48,285 nt of DNA. Source: Flavobacterium sp. YO12. GTDB lineage: Bacteria; Bacteroidota; Bacteroidia; Flavobacteriales; Flavobacteriaceae. Shown one piece after another: positions 7,320 to 16,036 of this stretch (its first letter is position 1; every line of letters begins with the position of its first letter). The notes beneath the pieces are model-generated. The model saw nothing but the letters and a program-made list of their open reading frames with translations. It was not told the DNA's origin and searched no databases. The stretch covers positions 1-48,285 of the forward strand of contig NZ_NRQU01000034.1 in assembly GCF_004119495.1 (NCBI RefSeq), written 5' to 3'. The position numbers and the translations under genes were made by a program.

Positions 7320-9764
7320 TTATATTTTATCTCTTTTTTGGATTATGGTCACGGTCGCATTTTTCAAACCTTCAGAAGAAGCTTTCAATACAAACTCTCC
7401 TTCTTTTTCTGAAGACTCCAAAATAATTTGACATTTTCCGTTGAATAATGAACGTTTCCAATTGCCATCAAGACATTTGTCAGCTTCATGAGAACTTGGA
7501 TCGCCGTTACCTACACCAAGAATACGAGCATCGCCGTTAAGGTTAAACTGAATCAAATTCATAGCATTAGTAACTTCTCTTCCTTTGTTATCGAGGACCG
7601 TTACATTTATGACAGATACATCATTTCCGTCAGCATTAATAATTTTACGATCAGGTGTCAAAACAATTTGATAGGCTTTATCAGTTGTTTCTACAAAAGT
7701 TCGAATTGTCTTTCCGTTTTTTAAACCAACGGCTTCGAGTTTCCCGCGTTCGTATACAACTTCCCATTCTAAATGTCCGTTTCTAGGCATTGCTTTTTTT
7801 CCAAGGCTTTTTCCGTTTAACAATAATTCGACCTCATCAGCATTACTATTACACCATACATTTACTTTCTCACCCGTTTTATAACCATTCCAATGCGGAT
7901 AGATCTTGATAACGTCTTTATCTGTCCACCAACTTTGATAATAATAGTAGGTGTTTTTTGGAAAACCACAAACATCCATTATTCCAAAATGAGAATTGAC
8001 GTTAGGCCATGTAAATGGTGTAGGTTCTCCGCGGTAATCGAAACCTGTCCAAACAAAACCTCCCATAAGCCAAGGTCTGTCGACTGTAAATTTCCACCAT
8101 TCTTCGGCAGTTTGTCCCCAACGTGGTTTGTTCAAATCATAATCCGGCAAGTAACCTTTTATGGAATCTTTTACATACATTCCTCTAGAGCTAACCATAC
8201 TCGATACTTCACTAAAAATAATGGGTTGCTTAGGATGTTCTTTATGATAATCGTCTAATTCTTTTATATGATAATTAAAACCTCTTACATCCATTTCCTG
8301 ATTTATACCAAGATATTTAATACCGTTATTTCCGCCATACGTACTTAATCTCGAAGGGTCTAACTCTTTTTGTCTTTGTACCAAAGTATGCGCCATACGT
8401 CGTCCTAAGTCTGTATTCTGAACTCCTGTTTCTTCATTTCCAAGACTCCAAAGCATGATGCTTGCGTGGTTGCGATCTCTTAAAATTAGTTTTTCAAATT
8501 GTTCCAAATATTCTTTACCTGTACCAATTACTCTGATCTCATCTAAAACCATCATTCCTAACTTATCACAGGCTTCTAAAACTGATTTTGATGGCGGATT
8601 ATGACTGCAACGGTAAGCGTTAACGCCCATTTCTTTCAATAATTTTATTCGGTAATACACCAATGCATCCGGAACTGCAGTTCCAACACCAGCGTGATCC
8701 TGATGTACACACATTCCTTTTACTTTCATGGATTTTCCGTTCAACGAAAATCCTTTTTCTGCATCATAGTCAAAAGTTCTAATTCCAAATTCAGTTTGAG
8801 TACTGTCTGTCGTTATACCATTCTTTTTTACAAGCGAAACCAAACGGTATAAATTCGGACTTTCCAAATCCCATAATTCAGGTTTATTAATAGTGAAATT
8901 TTGAATTGTCACAGCACTTTCATTGTTTTTAACGGTTAGTTTCTCTGTCAATGATTTAGTAACTTTTACTCCTTTTGCATTTATCAAATAAGAAACAACT
9001 GAACAATCTGTTGTTTTTCCTTCTTGATTCTTTACTGAAGTTTGCGCCTGAACTACTCCTTTAGCTTTTTCTACTTTTGCAGATACATAAACTCCATACT
9101 CCGGAATATGCACCGGACTTAATACTTCTAGAGAAACGTTCCTGTAAATCCCTGCTCCTTCATAAAACCAACCTTCGTACTGAGTGGCATCAACGCGAAC
9201 TACAATAACATTGTCTTTTGAGAATTCTATAAAATCTGTTATATCAAATGAACTTTCAGAATACCCGCTAAAAGTACTTCCGATATAATTGTTGTTTACC
9301 CAAATTTTGAAATCGCGATAAACTCCTTCAAAACGAATAATAAAACGTTGTCCTTCTTTTGTATTATCGACCGTAAAATGTTTTCTATACCAACCAATAC
9401 TATTATCTGGATAAAAACCCCCAACGGGTCTATAACCATGGCTTTGCACATCAAAATGCTTGTGGTATTCAAAAGGAAGTTCGACCGCCCAATCGTGTGG
9501 TATATTTACGGTACGCCAATCATCATCTTTAAATTCAGGAACAATACAACCACCTCCGCCGCCTGCAATGGTAAAATTACGAACGATGCTGTAGTCAAAG
9601 TCTTTTGATGGATTGTTGGCACTACCTAAATGGAATTTCCAGTTTTTATTTAAAGAAACTATTTGCCTGGATTTTGAAGTTTTAACTTGCGAATAAACGA
9701 CTTGAAAGGAGATGCAAAACATCAATAATAAAACCCAATAATTATTTTTTTTTAAAATCTTCAT
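7320..9764 (-). CDS. GH2 beta-galactosidase-type glycosidase
   Basis: 814 residues with a cleavable signal peptide (about 1-25, ending VVYSQ). The sugar-binding jelly-roll lies at about 35-215, an immunoglobulin-like domain at 215-330, the TIM barrel at 335-640 and C-terminal beta domains after that. Catalytic residues are in place: acid/base E444 in LWSLGNEE, and nucleophile E519 in PIIFSEV. The NYHI and WTGFDYRGE motifs are those of Bacteroidota beta-galactosidases. It probably removes terminal beta-linked galactose in the periplasm. Other GH2 activities (beta-mannosidase, beta-glucuronidase) cannot be excluded from sequence alone, but beta-galactosidase fits the neighbours GH20, GH16 and GH29. 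It is the third gene of the left-arm operon, 52 bp after GH20. Confidence 0.85.
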   Translation of the reverse strand: MKILKKNNYWVLLLMFCISFQVVYSQVKTSKSRQIVSLNKNWKFHLGSANNPSKDFDYSIVRNFTIAGGGGGCIVPEFKDDDWRTVNIPHDWAVELPFEYHKHFDVQSHGYRPVGGFYPDNSIGWYRKHFTVDNTKEGQRFIIRFEGVYRDFKIWVNNNYIGSTFSGYSESSFDITDFIEFSKDNVIVVRVDATQYEGWFYEGAGIYRNVSLEVLSPVHIPEYGVYVSAKVEKAKGVVQAQTSVKNQEGKTTDCSVVSYLINAKGVKVTKSLTEKLTVKNNESAVTIQNFTINKPELWDLESPNLYRLVSLVKKNGITTDSTQTEFGIRTFDYDAEKGFSLNGKSMKVKGMCVHQDHAGVGTAVPDALVYYRIKLLKEMGVNAYRCSHNPPSKSVLEACDKLGMMVLDEIRVIGTGKEYLEQFEKLILRDRNHASIMLWSLGNEETGVQNTDLGRRMAHTLVQRQKELDPSRLSTYGGNNGIKYLGINQEMDVRGFNYHIKELDDYHKEHPKQPIIFSEVSSMVSSRGMYVKDSIKGYLPDYDLNKPRWGQTAEEWWKFTVDRPWLMGGFVWTGFDYRGEPTPFTWPNVNSHFGIMDVCGFPKNTYYYYQSWWTDKDVIKIYPHWNGYKTGEKVNVWCNSNADEVELLLNGKSLGKKAMPRNGHLEWEVVYERGKLEAVGLKNGKTIRTFVETTDKAYQIVLTPDRKIINADGNDVSVINVTVLDNKGREVTNAMNLIQFNLNGDARILGVGNGDPSSHEADKCLDGNWKRSLFNGKCQIILESSEKEGEFVLKASSEGLKNATVTIIQKRDKI

Positions 9765-9816
9765 ATTTTGATAAGCTATTATAGTAAGTTATTTTTCTAA
9801 TCGATTGTTCTCAATA

Positions 9817-11535
9817 TCAAGGGGTATTATCCTTTTTAGTTTCAAAAACATGTTTTGCATAATTTACTCCCAAAGCATCATAAAGCACTTTCATTGTATT
9901 TAAACGAAATTTAAAATCGTTCCAGTTCTTATTTTCTTTTGGAGTCCAAACTACTTCTGACAGGGCCGACATTCTAGGCAAAACCATATATTCTACATAA
10001 TTTGTCGTGTCCATATATTCTGTCCAAACATTGCCTTGAGCGCCAAGTATATATTTTTTCTCTTCAGCGGTTAAGGCATCTGGGGTTGGATCATAACTGT
10101 ATACTTTTTCGACAGATATAAAACCTCCAATAGCTAACGGTTCTTTTGCATAATCCTGTTTATCTACTTGATATTTGTCAAAATAACAATGCGTCCCCGG
10201 AGTCATAATAACGTTATGATGTTGTTTTGCAGCTTCGATTCCGCCTTTTTCTCCGCGCCAGGACATTACTGTTGCGTTTGGTGCCAGACCTCCTTCGAGA
10301 ATTTCGTCCCAACCAATAATTTTTTTACCTTTTGTGTTTAAGTATTTTTCAATACGCTGTATAAAATAACTCTGTAATTCATGTTCGTCGGCCAGTTTAT
10401 TGTCCTTGATTCTTTTTTGACAGGCAGGACAGCGCTGCCAATTTGATTTTGGACATTCGTCTCCACCAATATGAACATATTCTGAAGGAAACAGTGGAAT
10501 AATTTCGGCTAAAACATCTTCTAAAAATGTAAAGGTCTTTTCGTTTCCGGCGCAAAACACGTCATCAAATACACCCCAGGTTTCCTGAACAATTTTTGAA
10601 CTTCCTTTTGCCTGCGCTTCTTTTCCTGCTTTCGATCCCATGTTGTTTGTTACGAATGTAGGTTCGTCCGGGAAACAGCTTAAAAAAGTATAAGAGGCTA
10701 TCGCGGCACTTGCATGACCGGGAAGTTCAATTTCGGGAATAACAGTAATATGTCTTTGAGTGGCATATTTTACGATATCTTTTACTTCTTCTTGTGTATA
10801 AAAACCTCCGTATTCTGTTTCATCATTACCTGTTTCCTGATGAAAATGTCCTGTAATAGTTCCGTATCTTTTAGATCCTACTTCAGTAAGTTTTGGATAT
10901 TTTTTTATTTCTATACGCCAGCCTTGATCTTCGGTTAAATGCCAATGCAGTGTATTCATTTTGTGCAATGCAATAAGATCGATGTACTTTTTTATGAACG
11001 ACACAGGAAAAATATGTCTTCCCACATCCAAATGCATTCCTCTATACGAGAATCTCGGGTTGTCTTTAATCGTAACTGCAGGAATAGTAATTTTATTTGT
11101 GCTAGTTTTTCCTGTTTCTAGTGATGCTGGTAATAATTGCTTTAAAGTTTGAATTCCGTAAAAAACGCCTGTAGAGTTTTTTCCTGATATAAGAATTTTA
11201 TCACTCGTAACTAAAAGTATATAACCTTCGTCTTCTTTAATGTTTTTATCTATTTTTAATTCGATCGTACCAGAACTTTGGGTTACAAACGGAATATTCA
11301 TTTTTGTGGTAAGCGTTAAAAAAGAGGCCAAATATTGTCCTTCATTCTCTAAATCTGAGGTTCCGGAAATTTTGGTTTGAGGAGTTATTAAAAACCTCCC
11401 TTGTGATATTTCTAATGATTGTGGTTTTGGAATTATTAGATAATCTGATACCATATTCTGGGAATTCTTATATGGATTAACGCATGCAGAAATTAAAATG
11501 CTGCTTACTAATAATACTATTAGACTTCTTTTCAT
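9817..11535 (-). CDS. GH20 beta-N-acetylhexosaminidase lipoprotein
   Basis: 572 residues. The N-terminus ends in a lipobox (SSILISAC, Cys18), so it is membrane-anchored. The GH20b small domain covers about 35-155 and the catalytic barrel about 160-530. The substrate-assisted catalytic pair D359-E360 is seen in YVHIGGDEC. HWHLTEDQGWRIE and the WTEYMD region are also conserved. It removes terminal beta-linked GlcNAc or GalNAc. In the operon it follows GH16 by 58 bp, and it is expected to alternate with the GH2 enzyme in trimming Gal/GlcNAc chains. The intact motifs make the family assignment secure. The linkage preference is unknown. Confidence 0.9.
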   Translation of the reverse strand: MKRSLIVLLVSSILISACVNPYKNSQNMVSDYLIIPKPQSLEISQGRFLITPQTKISGTSDLENEGQYLASFLTLTTKMNIPFVTQSSGTIELKIDKNIKEDEGYILLVTSDKILISGKNSTGVFYGIQTLKQLLPASLETGKTSTNKITIPAVTIKDNPRFSYRGMHLDVGRHIFPVSFIKKYIDLIALHKMNTLHWHLTEDQGWRIEIKKYPKLTEVGSKRYGTITGHFHQETGNDETEYGGFYTQEEVKDIVKYATQRHITVIPEIELPGHASAAIASYTFLSCFPDEPTFVTNNMGSKAGKEAQAKGSSKIVQETWGVFDDVFCAGNEKTFTFLEDVLAEIIPLFPSEYVHIGGDECPKSNWQRCPACQKRIKDNKLADEHELQSYFIQRIEKYLNTKGKKIIGWDEILEGGLAPNATVMSWRGEKGGIEAAKQHHNVIMTPGTHCYFDKYQVDKQDYAKEPLAIGGFISVEKVYSYDPTPDALTAEEKKYILGAQGNVWTEYMDTTNYVEYMVLPRMSALSEVVWTPKENKNWNDFKFRLNTMKVLYDALGVNYAKHVFETKKDNTP

Positions 11536-11593
11536 ACTGAATTATTTTTTGATTCGTTTTTTACTCTAATTAGATTTTTTGAAAGATTTTGTT

Positions 11594-12421
11594 TTACTCA
11601 ACGACGTTCCAAACTTTTACATAATCTACCGCCATTTCGTATGGAAATCCTTCAGTTGAGGTTACAAATCCGGGCCAAAATTTAACTCCTGCCTTTCCTT
11701 TATCTGCGCATGCATGATTCAAAATAATATAATAATCGGTTTCAAAAGGCCAATTTTTAGCAAAGTCGCCTTTGGGTTCGTGTGTCATAACTAATACGTT
11801 ATTCACATAAAATTCTATCTTATTAGGTAGTTTTATAACGCCGTATGTATTGTATTCTGTAGACGAAATCAAAGGGGTTTTCCCTGTTGATATTGGTTTA
11901 AAATCACCATCGCTCTGATGAATTACTTGATTGACAAAATTGTCATTATTAAGCCTTTCCATAATATCAATTTCTCCACCTTTTGGCCATTCCGGATATA
12001 TTGGATTTTGAGGCATTAGCCATATTGCAGGCCATCCTCCCTGACCCGCTTTATTGAACTTTGCTCTCACTTCAATTTTTCCGTATTTAAAACTAAACTT
12101 ATCTTTGGTTTGTATAGCTCCAGTTTCAGGATGTTCTTCTTCATTGTTCCAACGTGCTCTTACAAACAAATTACCATTTTTAACTTCTGTCAGCATTTTA
12201 TCATCAACTACAAATCTATTCCAGGGCGATCTTGCATTTTGTGACGGGTAAGCACTCCATAATTTTGTATTATATACTTCGCCATCAAAATTATCTTCTA
12301 ACACTAATTTATAGCTAATTGGATTCTTTTTTTCTGCTGTATTCTTACGAACAGAACAAGATGTAAATCCGTAATACACCACAGCCAATACTAATATTCT
12401 GCAACAATAGTTTCTTTTCAT
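11594..12421 (-). CDS. GH16 endo-beta-glycanase lipoprotein
   Basis: 275 residues with a lipoprotein signal (GFTSC, Cys22). It is a single GH16 jelly-roll with the catalytic signature EIDIME at 150-155 (E150 nucleophile, D152 helper, E155 acid/base). The conserved surroundings, GGWPAIWLMPQ before the signature and the DYVKVW end of the fold, are present. GH16 with this signature includes laminarinases, agarases and the mucin/keratan-active endo-beta-galactosidases. The adjacent GH20, GH2, GH29, GH18 and sulfatase favour endo-cleavage at galactose in poly-LacNAc chains, which is inference. It is the first gene of the left arm, with a long (about 170 nt) predicted leader from the TATTTTTG box at 12604-12597. 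Confidence 0.88.
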   Translation of the reverse strand: MKRNYCCRILVLAVVYYGFTSCSVRKNTAEKKNPISYKLVLEDNFDGEVYNTKLWSAYPSQNARSPWNRFVVDDKMLTEVKNGNLFVRARWNNEEEHPETGAIQTKDKFSFKYGKIEVRAKFNKAGQGGWPAIWLMPQNPIYPEWPKGGEIDIMERLNNDNFVNQVIHQSDGDFKPISTGKTPLISSTEYNTYGVIKLPNKIEFYVNNVLVMTHEPKGDFAKNWPFETDYYIILNHACADKGKAGVKFWPGFVTSTEGFPYEMAVDYVKVWNVVE

Positions 12422-12596
12422 TATTATTATGTAATTTTATTTTTGTCGAACATTCTTTAAAATTGAAGTATTCGAATTGTTTACTTTGAGGAAAAAACAC
12501 AATCAAAAAATACAATAATACAGTGTTTTAATTCTGCCGAATGTTTTGACGTTTTTAAGTTATTTTAATGTAAATAAATCTTAAACTCCAACTGTC

Positions 12597-12604
12597 CAAA
12601 AATA
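12597..12604 (-). promoter_or_regulatory. Predicted -7 box of the GH16-GH29 operon
   Basis: TATTTTTG on the minus strand matches the Bacteroidota -7 consensus TAnnTTTG. There is no TTTG at the expected -33 position, which fits activator dependence. The phased repeat array ends 32 bp upstream. The identical box serves the sulfatase promoter on the other arm. Confidence 0.5.
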
Positions 12605-12636
12605 AAATTAAAACTACTTAGACGACTTTTTTGAGG

Positions 12637-12676
12637 GTTACAAATACGTTACTTCACTACTACATTTAAGTTACAT
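12637..12676 (-). promoter_or_regulatory. Four 11-bp-phased direct repeats, putative activator operator (left arm)
   Basis: On the minus strand, heptamers ATGTAAC, ATGTAGT, AAGTAAC and TTGTAAC begin at 12676, 12665, 12654 and 12643, exactly 11 bp apart. They therefore lie on one face of the helix. A matching array lies upstream of the sulfatase gene at 15903-15942. Binding by the neighbouring LuxR-type regulator is inferred from position and from the shared arrangement. Confidence 0.6.
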
Positions 12677-12778
12677 TAGTACTTAAAACCAAAACTAAAA
12701 AACTAAAAATAAAATACTTAGCACACAAAAGAAGTATACAAACAAATATTAAAAGTATAACTCACGAATATTGAAAGT

Positions 12779-12838
12779 CTAAAAGCAAATAGGTTGCTTA
12801 AAGACTTATCTTTTTCTGCCATTGGAATTTGCTTTTAG
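12779..12838 (-). terminator. Stem-loop after the regulator gene
   Basis: A perfect 12-bp inverted repeat (CTAAAAGCAAAT at 12779-12790 and its complement at 12827-12838) starts 4 bp past the regulator's stop codon and encloses a 36-nt loop. On the minus strand the distal arm ends in a T-rich run. It probably terminates the regulator transcript before the GH16 promoter. The long loop makes it an untypical intrinsic terminator. Confidence 0.5.
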
Positions 12839-12841
12839 TGA

Positions 12842-15800
12842 TTATTCCAATGGTAACTCAGACATAAACTGTTTTACAGATTTGCCATTTGGTATATTTA
12901 GTTTTTTTCGCAATCGATGCCTTGCTACTTTTACTGAGGTTAACGATATTCCAAAAAGTGTTGCGATATGCTGCGACGAAAAATTTATTAAAACTAAGGC
13001 ACATAATCTTACCTCACGCTCACTCAGCGCAGGATACTGCTTCTTTAGACTTTTAATGAAGGTAGGATGCACTTGATTAAAAACGGTGTAAAAGCTTTCC
13101 CAATCTGCATCGAGTATAAAACTATCATTGATATGATCGACTATACTTTGCAAACTGGTTTTATCAATGGTTTTACTTTTTACTTCGATTTTAAGCTTGT
13201 CTTTTATATCGTTCAGCAAATTGTTCTTGTGTATGGTTCGCAGTGTATTATTGGTAAGTTCATCTATTTTGAAAGTCAGCTCATCTTCTAACTTTTTTTG
13301 TTTTAGGACTTGATTTTGCTTCTCGTATTCTAAGATAGAAATCTTGTCCTGAGATATTTTTTGCTCTTGTTCTTTGATCTCAATAGTTTTTAAGTCAAGA
13401 AGTTTTTCGAGCTTTTCTTTCTGTTTTTTAATGTTAGAAGTTCTCCAATTGTACACTAATAAAAGCATTCCGATAAAATATAAAACCATCATAATTCTCA
13501 CAATAGGTCTTTGCCAAAATGACGGCTTAACAATGATGTACAGTGAGGTATACTTTTTATCCCACAATTTTAAATTATTAGTTGCTCTAACTCTTAACTC
13601 ATATTTGCCCGGATTTAAATTCGAAAAAGATATTTTATTTTGTCCGTTTAAGTTTTGCCAATTCTCATCAAGTCCAACCATTAAAAACTGATATTCGATA
13701 CTACTTTTCGAATACAATTCTGAGGAAGCAAAATTTATATTCAAGAATTTATTGTCAGGTTCAATAACTACCGTATCGTTTGCTATTTCGGCAAAAGGAT
13801 AAACAAACTCTTTTTTTCCGTTTACTCCTTTAACTGAAGTAAAATAAACATGAGGAAAATAAATATTATAGTTTAATTTTTCAGGCCTAAAATAAGATAA
13901 TCCGTAAACACCTGCCATTAATATTTTTCCGCCAGAATCTAAACTTGCGGCACCTCCATTAAATGGATAAATACCATCGGCCATTCCAAAATTAGATACA
14001 TTGTGATTTGTGTCTATTTTTGTTAAACCTGTGTTTGTACTAAGCCAAATATTTTTTTGATTATCCTGCAAAATTCCACGTATAATCCCGCCTTTGATTC
14101 TGTCGCCATTTGCTACCTTTTCAAATTTTCCAGATTTTCGTATGTATGTATTTAATCCTTCTCCATAAGTTCCTACCAGAATTGAGTGATCGTAGGTTTC
14201 TACCACTGATAAAATATAACTGCTACTTAAAGAATGAGCATCTTTTGCGTTGTGTTTGTAAGTAGTTTTTAGAAAACTATTACCTCTTTTTTCATATTTA
14301 AAAAGACCATCTGTTGTTCCTATCCACATTGCTCCTGCAAGATCTTTATAAATACAATTTACCTGATTTGAATTTGAATTAACATTGGCTGCGAGTTTTA
14401 TTTTATTTATCAGTTTTAACTCCTTGCTGTAAATAGTAATACCATTTCTATGACCAATCCAAATATTGCTTTCTTTATCTTCGGCTACTGAAAAAACACC
14501 TCTCAATTCTCTGCCTTTAGGCACGTCTAAGAACTTATCTGTTTTTAGATCGTACACATTAATTCCTTCTCTGAGCGTTCCTGCCCAAAGTCTTTTATTA
14601 GAATCTTCAAAAAGAGAAAGTACGATATCACCTCTAAATCCTGTACCTGATCCAGTTCCGGAAAATACACTTAATGCTTTTGTTTTGGGATTATATCTAC
14701 GAAGTCCTGCTCTTCCAGCTGATAACCAAATGTTTTTATAGCTGTCTTCTATCACGCGGGAACCTTGCGGATCCTGAATTAAAAATTGGAAGTTTTTAGC
14801 CGGAATATTTTCTGTTTTATAATTATTTCGAAAAATGGATATTCCGCCATGCACCGTTCCTAATAAGATTACGCCATTTAATCCTGGTTGTATGTCGATA
14901 ATAGAATTATCTGATACAGAGAACTCGTTCCCAAAATCGTACATATAATAATTGAAGCTTTTTTTATCCTGACTGTATAAATTGAGTCCTCCTCCATCTG
15001 TACCAATCCAAACATTTTTTCCTTCTGCATAAACTTTTGTTACTACATCATTATTTATGGTCGATTCTTGTTGTTTTGCTTCTTTAGAAAAATGTTTTAC
15101 AGCATTACTTTCAATCGCATAAGAATAAAGTCCATTTCCATTTGTAGCAATCCATAGATTACCCAAATTATCAATAGACATATCATTTATGTACGAATTA
15201 TTGCTGGATTTTGCAAAACCGGATTCTTTTATAACATCATTTTCGATATAAAATACTTCGCCTTTATCTGTACCTAACCAAAATCCAGAATTGTAACCTT
15301 TTACAATTTTGGTAACATATCCGTTTATCTTTCGTTTGTCTAAAACTTTAATTGAATTGTCGACGACTTGTCCATTTTGATCCACTTTAAACTTGACTAA
15401 AGAACCTTTTCCTCCACTTATTAATAGTTCGTTTTCTATTACTTGCGAGACACACAACACATTAGAATTAAATAAAACCTTAATTTTTTCTGCATTGAAT
15501 TTAATTCTAACAAAATCATTCTGTTTCTTATCAAAAAAATAAAGTCCAAACTCTGTGGCTACCCAAAGGTTCTTGTAAACGTCTTCAAAAAATTGATTCA
15601 CACTATTGTTTTCACCAACGTGATAGATTTTTGTTAGCTCTCCGTCAAAGCTGTTTATTCCTATTTTATTTCCTACCCAAAGTACTCCATTAAAATCCTG
15701 AAATACGGCATTGGCTCTATTTGTGGTTAAGCCGTGTTGCGATGTAATTCGTTTAAATCGTAAAGCATGTGTCTGGGAGTGCAAAGAAGTTTGTTGTAAT

Positions 15801-15847
15801 AGAAATACAAAAAATATAAAATTTATTAACCTTAATCGTAGTATCAT
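12842..15847 (-). CDS. Membrane-spanning propeller/Y_Y_Y sensor with LuxR-type HTH, no kinase
   Basis: 1001 residues. The N-terminal signal/anchor lies at about 1-25. Many two-component-propeller repeats follow, at about 30-700 (recurring N-LW-G/A-T-GL motifs). A Y_Y_Y beta-sandwich lies at about 715-777, one transmembrane segment at about 783-801, and a charged coiled coil at about 805-870. The C-terminal LuxR/GerE helix-turn-helix is at about 940-984 (LSEREVRLCALV, then SVKVARHRLRKKL). The periplasmic half is like that of hybrid two-component PUL sensors, but histidine kinase and receiver domains are absent. It should signal directly through the membrane as a one-component regulator. Sitting between the two PUL 1 arms, it is the best candidate to bind the phased repeats at 12637-12676 and 15903-15942. 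The ligand is unknown, presumably an oligosaccharide made by the locus. Confidence 0.85.
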   Translation of the reverse strand: MILRLRLINFIFFVFLLQQTSLHSQTHALRFKRITSQHGLTTNRANAVFQDFNGVLWVGNKIGINSFDGELTKIYHVGENNSVNQFFEDVYKNLWVATEFGLYFFDKKQNDFVRIKFNAEKIKVLFNSNVLCVSQVIENELLISGGKGSLVKFKVDQNGQVVDNSIKVLDKRKINGYVTKIVKGYNSGFWLGTDKGEVFYIENDVIKESGFAKSSNNSYINDMSIDNLGNLWIATNGNGLYSYAIESNAVKHFSKEAKQQESTINNDVVTKVYAEGKNVWIGTDGGGLNLYSQDKKSFNYYMYDFGNEFSVSDNSIIDIQPGLNGVILLGTVHGGISIFRNNYKTENIPAKNFQFLIQDPQGSRVIEDSYKNIWLSAGRAGLRRYNPKTKALSVFSGTGSGTGFRGDIVLSLFEDSNKRLWAGTLREGINVYDLKTDKFLDVPKGRELRGVFSVAEDKESNIWIGHRNGITIYSKELKLINKIKLAANVNSNSNQVNCIYKDLAGAMWIGTTDGLFKYEKRGNSFLKTTYKHNAKDAHSLSSSYILSVVETYDHSILVGTYGEGLNTYIRKSGKFEKVANGDRIKGGIIRGILQDNQKNIWLSTNTGLTKIDTNHNVSNFGMADGIYPFNGGAASLDSGGKILMAGVYGLSYFRPEKLNYNIYFPHVYFTSVKGVNGKKEFVYPFAEIANDTVVIEPDNKFLNINFASSELYSKSSIEYQFLMVGLDENWQNLNGQNKISFSNLNPGKYELRVRATNNLKLWDKKYTSLYIIVKPSFWQRPIVRIMMVLYFIGMLLLVYNWRTSNIKKQKEKLEKLLDLKTIEIKEQEQKISQDKISILEYEKQNQVLKQKKLEDELTFKIDELTNNTLRTIHKNNLLNDIKDKLKIEVKSKTIDKTSLQSIVDHINDSFILDADWESFYTVFNQVHPTFIKSLKKQYPALSEREVRLCALVLINFSSQHIATLFGISLTSVKVARHRLRKKLNIPNGKSVKQFMSELPLE

Positions 15848-15891
15848 AATTTATTCTTTTTTCGGCTTTTAGTCATTAAAAACTATAGGCG

Positions 15892-15899
15892 CAAAAGTA
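15892..15899 (-). promoter_or_regulatory. Predicted -7 box of the regulator gene
   Basis: TACTTTTG on the minus strand matches TAnnTTTG and lies 44 bp before the regulator's start. The outermost repeat of the right-arm array (15903-15909) falls between this -7 box and its -33 region. Occupancy of the array could therefore repress the regulator's own gene, which is inference. Confidence 0.45.
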
Positions 15900-15902
15900 G
15901 GG

Positions 15903-15942
15903 ATGTAACCTTAAAATTCCTCACATGTAACCTTTATGTAGG
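15903..15942 (+). promoter_or_regulatory. 11-bp-phased direct repeats, putative activator operator (right arm)
   Basis: ATGTAAC at 15903, ATGTAAC at 15925 and ATGTAGG at 15936 lie 22 and 11 bp apart, the same register as the left-arm array with one degenerate position at 15914. The two upstream copies extend to ATGTAACCTT. The last overlaps the palindrome GTAGGCCTAC at 15938-15947. The array ends 33 bp before the TATTTTTG box at 15976, almost the same geometry as on the left arm. Confidence 0.6.
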
Positions 15943-15975
15943 CCTACAATATTAACAATAATTTAATACAAATGA

Positions 15976-15983
15976 TATTTTTG
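15976..15983 (+). promoter_or_regulatory. Predicted -7 box of the sulfatase-susCD operon
   Basis: TATTTTTG matches the TAnnTTTG consensus and predicts a leader of about 45-50 nt before the ATG at 16037. No TTTG is seen at -33, consistent with a need for an activator bound at the repeats just upstream. Confidence 0.5.
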
Positions 15984-16036
15984 CCCCAATTAGTTTTCAA
16001 TTTAACCAATAGTTTACTCAATAAAAGTTATAAATA

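Noticed and set aside
7893..8258. 121-codon plus-strand frame inside the GH2 gene
   Set aside because: It is antisense to a secure GH2 coding region and has no recognisable domain.
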